A DNA stretch of 6,437 nt from assembly GCA_020056895.1 (NCBI GenBank), contig JAGVGV010000582.1, positions 1 through 6,437 of the forward strand, in the 5' to 3' direction. Below the pieces are notes generated by a model. It searched no databases and had not been told where the DNA came from. It saw only the letters and a list, made by a program, of their open reading frames with translations. The position numbers were made by a program, and so were the translations under genes. The stretch comes from Deltaproteobacteria bacterium. GTDB taxonomy: Bacteria; Desulfobacterota; Desulfarculia; Adiutricales; JAGVGV01. Every line of letters starts with the position of its first letter. Positions within the stretch are counted from its first letter, which is position 1. Shown piece after piece: positions 1-6,437 of the stretch.

Positions 1-40
1 CTATGAAGCCCGGCCGTTGACCTGCCGGGGGATGTTTTCC

Positions 41-385
41 ATGAAAACCTGCCGGCCCGGCGAGGAAGCCGACGCGCCCGAACTGCTGGTGACCATCGTT
101 TCTTTATGCTGGCAGATCATCGAACACCTGGACGTAGGCGGTTTGTACGGCAACCTGTTGGACCTGATGAGGTTTCTGGGGGATTCCGGTCCCTCCGGGG
201 CGTACGAAGCCGGACAGCGGGTGATGAAAAAGGGCGTGCCTCCTACCCGGCCGGTTCCGGGTTTCCTGATTCCGCCGGACCAGGAAGACCAGGTGCGCCT
301 GTTTCTGGATGCGCTGTTCGACGCGCCCACCAGTTCCGGCCGGTTCCGCGAACGGATGGCCGAAATGCGCAAATCCCCCTTTTAG
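41..385 (+). CDS. Small hypothetical protein upstream of the M24 peptidase
   Basis: I do not recognise this protein and assign no function. From the ATG at 41 it is 114 aa. A hydrophobic, probably helical stretch spans about residues 14-27 (ELLVTIVSLCWQII), followed by a Gly/Leu-rich part, a Pro-rich turn around residues 68-80 and a charged C-terminus ending RERMAEMRKSPF. There is no clear signal peptide or full membrane span. The start is uncertain: the reading frame is open to the left edge of the window, and TTG 17 and ATG 32 are alternatives. ATG 41 is preferred because a purine-rich GGGGGA (27-32) sits 8 nt before it. The stop is 29 nt from the M24 start with no terminator between, so the two genes probably share a transcript. 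Codon composition matches the neighbours, and the antisense reading of this region looks like a shadow. Confidence 0.6.
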   Translation: MKTCRPGEEADAPELLVTIVSLCWQIIEHLDVGGLYGNLLDLMRFLGDSGPSGAYEAGQRVMKKGVPPTRPVPGFLIPPDQEDQVRLFLDALFDAPTSSGRFRERMAEMRKSPF

Positions 386-401
386 CTTTTCATCTCTGGC
401 C

Positions 402-407
402 AAGGAG
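402..407 (+). promoter_or_regulatory. Ribosome binding site of the M24 gene
   Basis: AAGGAG lies 7 nt before the ATG at 415. It fixes the start of the peptidase gene there, although the same frame stays open without a stop back to about position 106, inside the preceding gene. Confidence 0.8.
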
Positions 408-414
408 TTCGGGC

Positions 415-1671
415 ATGCACGCGATGGATTTGGGTTTTCCGCCGGAACCGGAATTGACCGACCGCCTCCGCCGGCTTCAGGCGCTTATGGATAAGGCCGG
501 CCTTCAAGCCGCCTTGATTCTTCAAAACGCGGACCTGATCTGGATCGCGGGAACGTACCAGGCCGAAGCCGCGTTCGTCCCCCGGTCCGGCGACGCCCTG
601 CTGTTGGCCAAGCCGCCCCTGGACCGGATCCGGGAAGAGGCGCCAAGCGCGGCGGTGGACCTTTGGCCGTCGCCCAAAGAGCTTCGGAACCGGCTGGAAG
701 CCTGGGCCGATGGCCCCATCCTGAGTCTCGGGCTGGAACTGGACGTATTACCCGTCAACCTGTTCCGGCGGATCGAAACGGCTCTGCCGGGGACCCGGAT
801 CGAGGATGTTTCGCCCTTGATCCGGCGGCTTCGGTCCATCAAGTCCGATTTCGAACTGGGGCTTCTCAGGCGGGCGGCCGAAGCCCTGGACGAAGTGTTC
901 CGGACCGCCGCCCGGATTCTCCCGGACTGCCGGACCGAACTGGACCTGGAAGGCCGGTTGACCGGTGTGGCCAGGGCGCTCGGGCATCAAGGGCTGATCC
1001 GGGGGCGGGGCTTTAACATGGAACTGGCCCTGGGCCATGTTTTGGCCGGAGAAAACGGCCTGGCGCCGGCCAAGGTGGCCTCGCCCACGGGCGGCCGGGG
1101 CGTTGGTCCGGGCTTCGGCCAGGGCGCCAGCCACCGGCCTCTGGGCCCCGACGAACTGATCAGCGTGGACCTTTGCACCACGTTTGGCGGGTACACCGTG
1201 GACCAGGCCCGGTTGTTTTTCACCGGGCCCGTGCCCTCGAAAGTCCAGGATGTGTATGCCCGTCTGCTGGACGTGATCGAGGCGCTCAAGGCGCGGATCC
1301 GGCCCGGGCTCGCGGCGGGAAGGGTGTATGATCTGGCGTTTGAACTCGCCCACCGGCACGGCCTGGACGATGGGTTCATGGGCCTGGAAGACCCCCGCTG
1401 CCCCTTCATCGGCCACGGCGTGGGGCTGGAATTGGACGAATGGCCGGTCCTGGCCCGAGGCATGGAAGAACCCCTGGCCGCGGGTATGGTCTTTGCCCTG
1501 GAACCCCGGGTGTTTCTGCCCGGCGTGGGCGTGGTGGGGCTGGAAGACACCTATCTGCTGACCGAAGACGGGCCGGAAAAACTGACGCGGACCCCGGTGG
1601 ACATTGTTTCGGCGTCTTTTAACGATCCTTTGGCGACGCAAGGCGGGGGAAGTCAGGGAGCGTCCGGATAA
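415..1671 (+). CDS. M24 family metallopeptidase (creatinase N domain + Xaa-Pro peptidase-like domain)
   Basis: A 418-aa cytoplasmic protein with the two-domain layout of Xaa-Pro aminopeptidases, prolidases and creatinase. The N-terminal creatinase-type domain (about 15-130) opens with RLRRLQALMDKAGL and leads to the family hinge RSIKSDFELGLLRRAA (about 140-155). The C-terminal pita-bread domain (about 155-400) keeps all five di-metal ligands: Asp252 and Asp263 (VDLCTTFGGYTVDQAR), His334 (GHGVG), Glu363 (LEPR) and Glu377 (GLEDTYLL). Family members cleave X-Pro bonds or, in side branches, hydrolyse small amides. The position seven residues after His334, a His in E. coli PepP (His361), is Asp341 here (GLELDEWP), so the substrate may not be a standard X-Pro peptide. 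The start is set by AAGGAG at 402-407. It follows the small hypothetical gene by 29 nt. The family call is firm; the exact substrate is unknown. Confidence 0.93.
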   Translation: MHAMDLGFPPEPELTDRLRRLQALMDKAGLQAALILQNADLIWIAGTYQAEAAFVPRSGDALLLAKPPLDRIREEAPSAAVDLWPSPKELRNRLEAWADGPILSLGLELDVLPVNLFRRIETALPGTRIEDVSPLIRRLRSIKSDFELGLLRRAAEALDEVFRTAARILPDCRTELDLEGRLTGVARALGHQGLIRGRGFNMELALGHVLAGENGLAPAKVASPTGGRGVGPGFGQGASHRPLGPDELISVDLCTTFGGYTVDQARLFFTGPVPSKVQDVYARLLDVIEALKARIRPGLAAGRVYDLAFELAHRHGLDDGFMGLEDPRCPFIGHGVGLELDEWPVLARGMEEPLAAGMVFALEPRVFLPGVGVVGLEDTYLLTEDGPEKLTRTPVDIVSASFNDPLATQGGGSQGASG

Positions 1672-1899
1672 ACGGGGATGCCTGAAACATATGTGGCCGC
1701 GATCCGATTCAACCCAGGCGTAACCGGCCCGACCTCGCGAACGCCCCTGGGATTGGAAAACCCGCGCCGTTTCCCGGACGGCCGGTTTCCGTGCGGAAGG
1801 GCTATGGATTGAAAAACCTCCTTGCCCGGCCGGGGGGTTCTGGGTTACCCTCCCCAGGGTTTTTGAAAAAACGTCCTGAAACGGGTCCACCGCCTCGCG
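1672..1899 (+). other. Intergenic region between the M24 and MBOAT genes
   Basis: This 228-nt gap holds no recognisable gene. It contains a possible 44-codon ORF (1678-1812), a perfect 10-base palindrome CCCGGCCGGG (1825-1834), a weak hairpin with a T-run (1840-1864), and two copies of TTGAAAAA 54 nt apart (1809 and 1863). I see no convincing sigma-70 or sigma-54 promoter and no strong Shine-Dalgarno sequence before the ATG at 1900, although any MBOAT promoter would most likely lie here. Confidence 0.5.
1840..1864 (+). terminator. Weak terminator-like hairpin after the M24 gene
   Basis: ACCCT (1847-1851) can pair with AGGGT (1856-1860) across a CCCC loop, followed directly by TTTT. A competing fold pairs CTGGG (1840-1844) with CCCAG (1853-1857). 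Both stems have only 5 bp, so termination would be weak. It ends only 35 nt before the MBOAT start codon and could act as a partial terminator or attenuator in that gene's leader. Confidence 0.3.
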
Positions 1900-3354
1900 A
1901 TGCTGTTCACCACCGTTGAATTCGCCGCCTTTTTTCTCTTGGTCCTGGTCCTCAATTGGACGTTGGCCGAGCGTAAAACCGCGTACAAATGGTTCCTGCT
2001 GGCGGCCAACGGTGTTTTCTACGCCAGCCTCAACCCCCGGTACCTCCCCTTGTTGCCGGCGGTGGGGCTTTCGTGTTGGCTGGGCGGCCGCCAACTAGGC
2101 CGGTCCGTCTCCCCGGTCCAGCGCCAATGGATTCTGGCCGGCGTGGTGACCCTGAACCTGGGGCTTTTGGCCTTTTTCAAGTATTTCGAATTCTTCTTCG
2201 ATCTGATCGAATCCCTGATCCTGGCCGTGGGCCTGGAGTCCACTGGGCTGCCGGCCGAAATCCCTTTTCCCGTGGGACTTTCCTTTTTCGCTTTCATGGG
2301 CCTTTCGTACCTGATCGACGTGTACCGGGACCCTGCCCAGGAAGTCCGAAGCCCCCTGGACGTGATGCTCTTCGTTTCTTTCTTCCCCACCGTGCTGTCC
2401 GGCCCGATCATGCGGGCCCAGGATTTCATTCCTCAACTGGACCGCCGGAAACCCGAACCCGAGGCCTTCCAGGCCGGTTTCGCCCTGATCCTTTCCGGGC
2501 TGTTCAAAAAAATCGTGGTGGCCAGTTACCTGTCCGAACACATCGTGCGGCAGGTGTTCCAGGTGCCGCAGGAATATTCGGCGCTGGCCGTTCTGGCCGG
2601 GATCCACGCCTATTGCATTCAGATTTATTGCGATTTTTCGGGGTATTCGGACCTGGCCATCGGTCTGGCTCTGTTGATGGGGTTCACCGTGGCCGAAAAC
2701 TTCCGCCGGCCCTATACCGTTACCAATCTGGTGGATTTCTGGCGCGGCTGGCACATTTCGCTCTCCACTTGGTTGCGGGATTATCTGTACATTTCGCTGG
2801 GGGGGAACCGCCGGGGGCGGGGCTGGAAGTATGTGAACCTGATGATCACCATGGTCTTAGGCGGGTTGTGGCATGGCGCCCACCTTCGCTTCCTGCTTTG
2901 GGGGTTTCTGCACGGCCTGGGGCTGGTGGTGACGCACGCCGTGAGGGACATCCGGGCGGCGGCCCGGAGCAAAGGGCCCCGGTTCAAGAGGGAGCGGCCT
3001 AAAAACCCTTGGGCCGACCGGTTCTGGAACGGGCTCCGGTGGCTGGCCGTATTCCATTTCGTTTCGTTTTTGTGGGTGTTTTTCCGAGCCGAAAACGCGG
3101 GCCGGGCCTGGGAAATTTTTCGGGCGGCACTGGATTTCGGCCGGGCGGGGGAAGGGTTTCCCTTCCTGGTGATCCCGGCCCTTTTGGCCGGGCTGGGGAT
3201 GCAGTTGGTGGGCGGCCGGCTGCATGACGGCTTCGTCCGGCTCCAGGGCCGCCTGCCTGTTTGGGCTCAGAGCGTGACCGTGGCCTTGATTACCATCCTG
3301 ATCCTTAAGCTAGGGCCCGACGGCGTTCTGCCTTTTATTTATTTTCAGTTTTGA
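1900..3354 (+). CDS. MBOAT family membrane O-acyltransferase (AlgI/DltB-like)
   Basis: A 484-aa multi-pass inner-membrane protein, a normal length for bacterial MBOAT proteins such as AlgI. About ten or more hydrophobic segments are visible, starting with the typical N-terminus MLFTTVEFAAFFLLV. Family landmarks in order: FPVGLSFFAFMGLSYLIDVY (123-142), FFPTVLSGPIMRAQDFIPQL (161-180), DFSGYSDLAIG (245-255), DFWRGWHISLSTWLRDYLY (from 279, with His285) and GGLWHGA, whose His325 is the conserved MBOAT histidine. Such proteins pass acyl groups, often acetyl, across the membrane to exopolysaccharides or other envelope polymers, usually with an SGNH-fold partner (AlgJ/AlgX type). No partner lies next to it here, so the acceptor is unknown. 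A basic loop (about 350-370) probably faces the cytoplasm. The start at 1900 is supported by the canonical N-terminus and by a TGA at 1864-1866 with no ATG, GTG or TTG in between, despite a poor Shine-Dalgarno sequence. It is transcribed convergently with the kinase operon. Confidence 0.92.
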   Translation: MLFTTVEFAAFFLLVLVLNWTLAERKTAYKWFLLAANGVFYASLNPRYLPLLPAVGLSCWLGGRQLGRSVSPVQRQWILAGVVTLNLGLLAFFKYFEFFFDLIESLILAVGLESTGLPAEIPFPVGLSFFAFMGLSYLIDVYRDPAQEVRSPLDVMLFVSFFPTVLSGPIMRAQDFIPQLDRRKPEPEAFQAGFALILSGLFKKIVVASYLSEHIVRQVFQVPQEYSALAVLAGIHAYCIQIYCDFSGYSDLAIGLALLMGFTVAENFRRPYTVTNLVDFWRGWHISLSTWLRDYLYISLGGNRRGRGWKYVNLMITMVLGGLWHGAHLRFLLWGFLHGLGLVVTHAVRDIRAAARSKGPRFKRERPKNPWADRFWNGLRWLAVFHFVSFLWVFFRAENAGRAWEIFRAALDFGRAGEGFPFLVIPALLAGLGMQLVGGRLHDGFVRLQGRLPVWAQSVTVALITILILKLGPDGVLPFIYFQF

Positions 3355-3398
3355 AAAAGGACAAGGGCGGTCCCAACGTCCGCCCTTGTCACTACTTT
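3354..3398. terminator. Bidirectional Rho-independent terminator
   Basis: GACAAGGGCGG (3360-3370) pairs perfectly with CCGCCCTTGTC (3380-3390), an 11-bp GC-rich stem with a 9-nt loop. For minus-strand transcripts the stem is followed after one base by TTTTT (complement of 3354-3358), an excellent terminator for the kinase operon, whose last stop is at 3501. For the plus strand the downstream tract ACTACTTTTG is T-rich but interrupted, so termination of the MBOAT transcript is likely but less ideal. The A-run overlaps the last base of the MBOAT stop codon. Confidence 0.9.
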
Positions 3399-3500
3399 TG
3401 GAAGAATGTCAGCCGGTTGAGCGTGCGCTCGCCTCGGTTCCCACCCCGGATCGAACAATACCGAAAACCGGAACGACCCAGCCGCTCCGCCCCGGCCGGT

Positions 3501-4949
3501 TCAATGGCCAATCAAGGGTAGGATCACGTAAAACGTGGTTCCCTTGTCCACTTCGCTTTCCAACTGGATCCGGCCGTTGTGGGATTCCACGATGCTTTTC
3601 ACGATGGGCAACCCCAGGCCCGTGCCGGTGACATACCTGGTTTTTTCGTTTTTCACCCGGTAAAACCGTTCGAAGATTTTTTCCCGGTCTTCCGGAGCAA
3701 TACCGAAACCGGTATCGGTCACGTGGATTTTCAGGTATCCGCCGTCCACCCGCGCCCCCACCGCCACCCGGCCCCCTTCGGGGGTATAGTGGATGGCGTT
3801 GGTGATGAGGTTGGAAAGAACCTCCTCCATGTTCCGTAGGTTGGCCAACAAGGGTGGAAAAGCCCCGTGGGGTTCCAGTTCGAGGGTGATGTTTTTGGCC
3901 AGGGCCTTGGGAGTGTGAAGGTTCACCTGGTCGGCCAGCAGGCCGGCCACGGCCAGGTTTTCCTTTTCCTGAGTAAACCGGCCGGATTCGATGCGAGCCA
4001 GGTCCAAAAGTTCGGTGGACAGGTCCACCAGGGATTTCAGCCGGAGGGAAGACCGGTCCAGAATTTCCTTCTGTTTCGGCGTCAGGTCTCCGGCCAGGCC
4101 GTCGAGCACCACTTTGAGCTGCATAAGCACGGAATTCATGGGGCTCCGGATTTCGTGCGAGACCATGGATACGAATTCCGACTTCAGCCGGTCCATCTTT
4201 TTCGCCACGGTGATGTCCCGAAGCACGGTCAGGGACCCAAGGTTCCGGCCGGCCCGGTCCCGAAAGGGCACGCACCGGACGCCGTAGACCGCCTCGCCGG
4301 TTTCGATTTCCTCGTTCAGTTCGGCGAATTCGTCCCGGGAAAGGGACAACACCTTGTCGATCATCTCGATCAGGGCGGGGTACGACACCACTTCGGCGGC
4401 CGGCAACCCGGTGGGGTCGCCCCCTTTCCAGGCCACCATCCGGAGAAAAGCCGGATTGGCCAGAGCCACCTTCCGGTCCGCGTCCGTGGCCAGAACGCCT
4501 CCGGCCAAATGATTGATCAGGCTTCGCATGCGGGATTTTTCGTGGGCGATGTCCTGAAGGGTCCGGATGTGGGTGAGGGCCTTGTCCACCACGATGTTCA
4601 GTTCCTGGGGCCCGAAGGGTTTGGGAATGAAGTCGAAGGCGCCCTTTTTCATCGCTTCGATGGAATGTTCGAGCGTGGCATACCCGGTGATGACGATGAC
4701 GGCGGTGTCCGGATGGAGGTCCCGGACTCGTTCGAGCACGTCGATACCGGAAAGCCCCGGCATCATCAGGTCCAACAGGATCAGGTCGAAATGCTCCTTT
4801 TCGATCCGTTCCAGGCCCTCGTCGCCGCTTTCCGCCCGGGCTACATCGAATCCCCGCTGAGTCAGCATTTTATGGCAGGCGTCCCGGATCCGCTTTTCGT
4901 CGTCGATCACCAGAACCCGGGGTTGAAAGGTCAAAGCGTCATTCTTCAT
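3501..4949 (-). CDS. Hybrid sensor histidine kinase with N-terminal receiver (REC-PAS-HisKA-HATPase)
   Basis: A 482-aa soluble protein with no membrane segment. The N-terminal receiver (about 11-120) has the acidic pair Asp16/Asp17, phospho-acceptor Asp60 (LLDLMMPG), Thr88 and Lys110 (KPF), so it looks competent. A short helical linker leads to a PAS domain (about 141-248, ending in the typical VLRDIT), then a HisKA domain with phospho-His265 (SHEIRSPMNSV) and a HATPase domain with the N box (Asn380, Asn384), G1 box DTGFGI (412-417), F box (FERFYRV) and G2 box GTGLGL (442-447). All catalytic motifs are present. It probably autophosphorylates under control of its own receiver and PAS domain. 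There is no C-terminal receiver, Hpt or DNA-binding output, so it must pass phosphate to a regulator encoded elsewhere. Its ATG overlaps the upstream kinase's TGA as ATGA, and it is the last gene before the hairpin at 3360-3390. Confidence 0.94.
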   Translation of the reverse strand: MKNDALTFQPRVLVIDDEKRIRDACHKMLTQRGFDVARAESGDEGLERIEKEHFDLILLDLMMPGLSGIDVLERVRDLHPDTAVIVITGYATLEHSIEAMKKGAFDFIPKPFGPQELNIVVDKALTHIRTLQDIAHEKSRMRSLINHLAGGVLATDADRKVALANPAFLRMVAWKGGDPTGLPAAEVVSYPALIEMIDKVLSLSRDEFAELNEEIETGEAVYGVRCVPFRDRAGRNLGSLTVLRDITVAKKMDRLKSEFVSMVSHEIRSPMNSVLMQLKVVLDGLAGDLTPKQKEILDRSSLRLKSLVDLSTELLDLARIESGRFTQEKENLAVAGLLADQVNLHTPKALAKNITLELEPHGAFPPLLANLRNMEEVLSNLITNAIHYTPEGGRVAVGARVDGGYLKIHVTDTGFGIAPEDREKIFERFYRVKNEKTRYVTGTGLGLPIVKSIVESHNGRIQLESEVDKGTTFYVILPLIGH

Positions 4950-6437
4950 CGATCATTCCTTCGTTCCTCCCCGTCCGGGCCGGCGGAGGCCACGTACAGG
5001 GGCAGTTTCACCAAAAACGTGGTGCCTTCCGGGCCCGTCTTTTTCACCGAAACATCGCCGCCGTTCTCCTGGACCAGGCCGTACACGGTGGAAAGCCCCA
5101 AGCCGGTGCCCTTGCCCGGTTCCTTGGTGGTGAAAAAGGGATCGAATATCTTGCCCAGGTTCTGCTTCGGAATACCGCAACCCGTATCCCGGACTTCGAG
5201 AAAAACCTGGTGGCTGGCCTTGTCCCGGTACGTCCGGAGGGTCAGGGTCCCTTCCTCGTTCATGGCCGCCACCGCGTTCATGACCAGATTGATGATGACC
5301 TGGTTGATCTGGTTCTTGTCGATGTTCACCATCATCATTTCTTCCGAAAAATCGCGGATGACCTTGATGTTGGCGAAAATTTTCTGGTCGCGGATCAAGA
5401 CCAGGGCCTGCTCCACCACCGCGTTCCATTCATGAAGGCCCTTGGCCTGAGCGGTCCGGCGGCTGTAGGCCAAAAGGCTTTTAACGATCTCCTTGCAACG
5501 GTACACGTCTTCGATGATGAAGCCCATGTCTTCGCGTTGGGGATCGTTTTCCGCCATGTTGTCGCGAACCATGTTGGCGTAGAAAAGAATCCCGGTCAAC
5601 GGATTGTTGATTTCGTGGGCCACGCCGGCGGCCAATTGCCCCATGGAAGCCATTTTTTCGGCCTGGGCCAATTGAGCCCGAGTCTGCCGCAGCTTCTCCT
5701 CCACCGCCCGTTTTTCCCGCAAATCGTTGAAAATCCCCATGGTGGCGATTTCCCGTTCGCCTTCGTACAGAATGGCGGCGGTGATTTCAAGAGGAATTTC
5801 CTCGCCCCGCAGGTTTTTTATGGCCACTTCCGCGCCGGTCAGTTTGCCCTTGCCGCCGATGGAGGGGGCGCGCATTCTTTTCATGATGTCGCGGGCCAAA
5901 CCCGGCGGGTACAGCGATTCGACGTTGAAGGCTCCCGGCGCCGAATTGGCCGGCAGGCCGAACATCTTTTCGGCCGCTTCGTTGATCAGGAGGGTGTTGC
6001 CCTTCATGTCGGCGGCCATGATGGCCGAAGGCGAGGCGGCGATGAGCTGTTCCAGGAACTCCTTGGTTTCAAGAAGCTCTTTTTCCAGGGATTTCAGGCG
6101 GGTAATGTCACGGACGCTGTCCATGATGTACCGCACTTCGCCGTCATCATCCAGGATGGGCGAAAAAACCCGATCTTCCCACCGTTCGTCACCGTGCTCA
6201 TCGAAGTACCGGTTGATGCTGGAATGGCCCTTTTTATCGGTAATGACCTGCTTCAGGGGGCAAGGTTCCCGCGGACAGGTATCCCGGGTGCCATAAAACA
6301 CTTCATGGCACCGCATGCCCACCACTTCTTCCAAGGTGGTGTTGTATTTTTCCAAAAACCGATGGTTCGCGGTCATCACTTCCTTATTGGGACGAAGGAT
6401 CAACGTGGGGAAGGACAGGGAATCGAACACCCGCATC
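4946..6437 (-). CDS. Sensor histidine kinase (PAS-PAS-HisKA-HATPase), 5' end at the window edge
   Basis: At least 496 aa are visible, numbered from an ATG at 6436. That ATG sits on the window edge and directly precedes PAS sequence, so the true start probably lies outside. The first PAS (about 4-112, ending SVRDIT) carries Cys43, Cys54 and Cys59 (RCHEVF...DTCPREPCPLK). A second PAS (about 126-240) starts LEQLIAASPSAIMAAD and ends IFNDLREKR. A short coiled coil follows (about 240-262), then HisKA with phospho-His274 (AGVAHEINNPLTGI) and HATPase with the N box (Asn383, Asn387), G1 box DTGCGI (417-422), F box (FDPFF) and G2 box GKGTGLGLS (441-449). The catalytic core resembles NtrB/AtoS-type kinases. 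No membrane segment is visible, so any upstream sensor or membrane region would be off the window. It overlaps the next gene by 4 bp (ATGA). Signal and target are unknown. Confidence 0.93.
   Translation of the reverse strand, partial: MRVFDSLSFPTLILRPNKEVMTANHRFLEKYNTTLEEVVGMRCHEVFYGTRDTCPREPCPLKQVITDKKGHSSINRYFDEHGDERWEDRVFSPILDDDGEVRYIMDSVRDITRLKSLEKELLETKEFLEQLIAASPSAIMAADMKGNTLLINEAAEKMFGLPANSAPGAFNVESLYPPGLARDIMKRMRAPSIGGKGKLTGAEVAIKNLRGEEIPLEITAAILYEGEREIATMGIFNDLREKRAVEEKLRQTRAQLAQAEKMASMGQLAAGVAHEINNPLTGILFYANMVRDNMAENDPQREDMGFIIEDVYRCKEIVKSLLAYSRRTAQAKGLHEWNAVVEQALVLIRDQKIFANIKVIRDFSEEMMMVNIDKNQINQVIINLVMNAVAAMNEEGTLTLRTYRDKASHQVFLEVRDTGCGIPKQNLGKIFDPFFTTKEPGKGTGLGLSTVYGLVQENGGDVSVKKTGPEGTTFLVKLPLYVASAGPDGEERRNDR
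4956..4961 (-). promoter_or_regulatory. Ribosome binding site of the receiver-kinase gene
   Basis: On the minus strand AAGGAA lies 6 nt before the ATG at 4949, inside the last codons of the upstream kinase. A second purine-rich block, GGAGGAA (4964-4970), lies a little further upstream. Together with the ATGA stop/start overlap this supports translational coupling of the two kinases. Confidence 0.7.

Noticed and set aside
1..20. Possible tail of an upstream gene ending at TGA 4-6 or TGA 18-20
   Set aside because: Too few codons are visible to support coding in either frame.
106..414. N-terminal extension of the M24 protein by 103 residues from position 106
   Set aside because: The extension overlaps the upstream gene, is Arg/Gly/Pro-rich shadow sequence, and the ATG at 415 has a well-spaced AAGGAG and starts where the creatinase-type domain begins.
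748..2094. Minus-strand ORF of 448 codons antisense to the M24 and MBOAT genes
   Set aside because: It covers parts of two clear plus-strand genes plus their gap, is rich in Gly, Pro, Gln and Arg, and has no recognisable motif; it is a shadow of high GC3 coding DNA.
1989..3002. Plus-strand ORF of 337 codons in another frame inside the MBOAT gene
   Set aside because: The Pro/Arg/Gly-rich translation lacks any family signal, while the overlapping frame carries all MBOAT landmarks.
3391..3500. Possible small gene or RNA between the terminator and the kinase stop
   Set aside because: Only a short GAGC/GCTC inverted repeat (3419-3430) is visible; there is no tRNA-like fold and no credible ORF.
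3867..5435. Plus-strand ORF of 522 codons antisense to both kinases
   Set aside because: It runs across the junction of two well-supported kinase genes, has His/Gly/Gln-rich composition typical of a GC-rich reverse-complement shadow, and shows no domain.
1..6437. CRISPR array, insertion sequence, tRNA/rRNA or toxin-antitoxin module
   Set aside because: No regularly spaced repeats, terminal inverted repeats, transposase motifs, cloverleaf sequence or typical small gene pair were seen on either strand.

Overview
The window is GC-rich (third codon positions are mostly G or C) and dense with genes. Its mix of PAS-containing histidine kinases, a cysteine-bearing PAS domain and an MBOAT O-acyltransferase suggests a delta-proteobacterium-like organism (Desulfobacterota or relatives). 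That placement is an impression from protein style; there is no rRNA or other phylogenetic marker here.

Left half, plus strand: a short unrecognised protein (41-385, possibly starting left of the window) is followed 29 nt later by a creatinase/prolidase-type M24 metallopeptidase (415-1671) with a good ribosome binding site. The two look co-transcribed. A 228-nt gap (1672-1899) with a weak terminator-like hairpin separates them from a multi-pass MBOAT O-acyltransferase of the AlgI/DltB type (1900-3354). It carries the family's conserved His, but no SGNH/AlgX/AlgJ-type partner gene lies beside it in the window.

Between the halves, a perfect 11-bp hairpin (3360-3390) has T-rich flanks for both strands. 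It is well placed as a shared terminator for the convergent MBOAT gene and the kinase operon.

Right half, minus strand: two soluble sensor histidine kinases overlap by four bases (ATGA). The first gene (4946-6436, probably running off the right edge) is PAS-PAS-HisKA-HATPase. The second (3501-4949) is REC-PAS-HisKA-HATPase. A simple reading is that the first kinase, or another one, phosphorylates the receiver of the second and so tunes its activity. The final response regulator is not in the window: the operon ends at the hairpin without a DNA-binding protein. The two halves show no evident functional link. I see no mobile element, CRISPR array, tRNA or rRNA. Nothing here clearly amounts to an undescribed system. 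The most informative oddities are the kinase-to-receiver-kinase pair, the three-cysteine PAS domain, and the M24 protein that keeps its metal ligands but appears to lack accessory active-site histidines.
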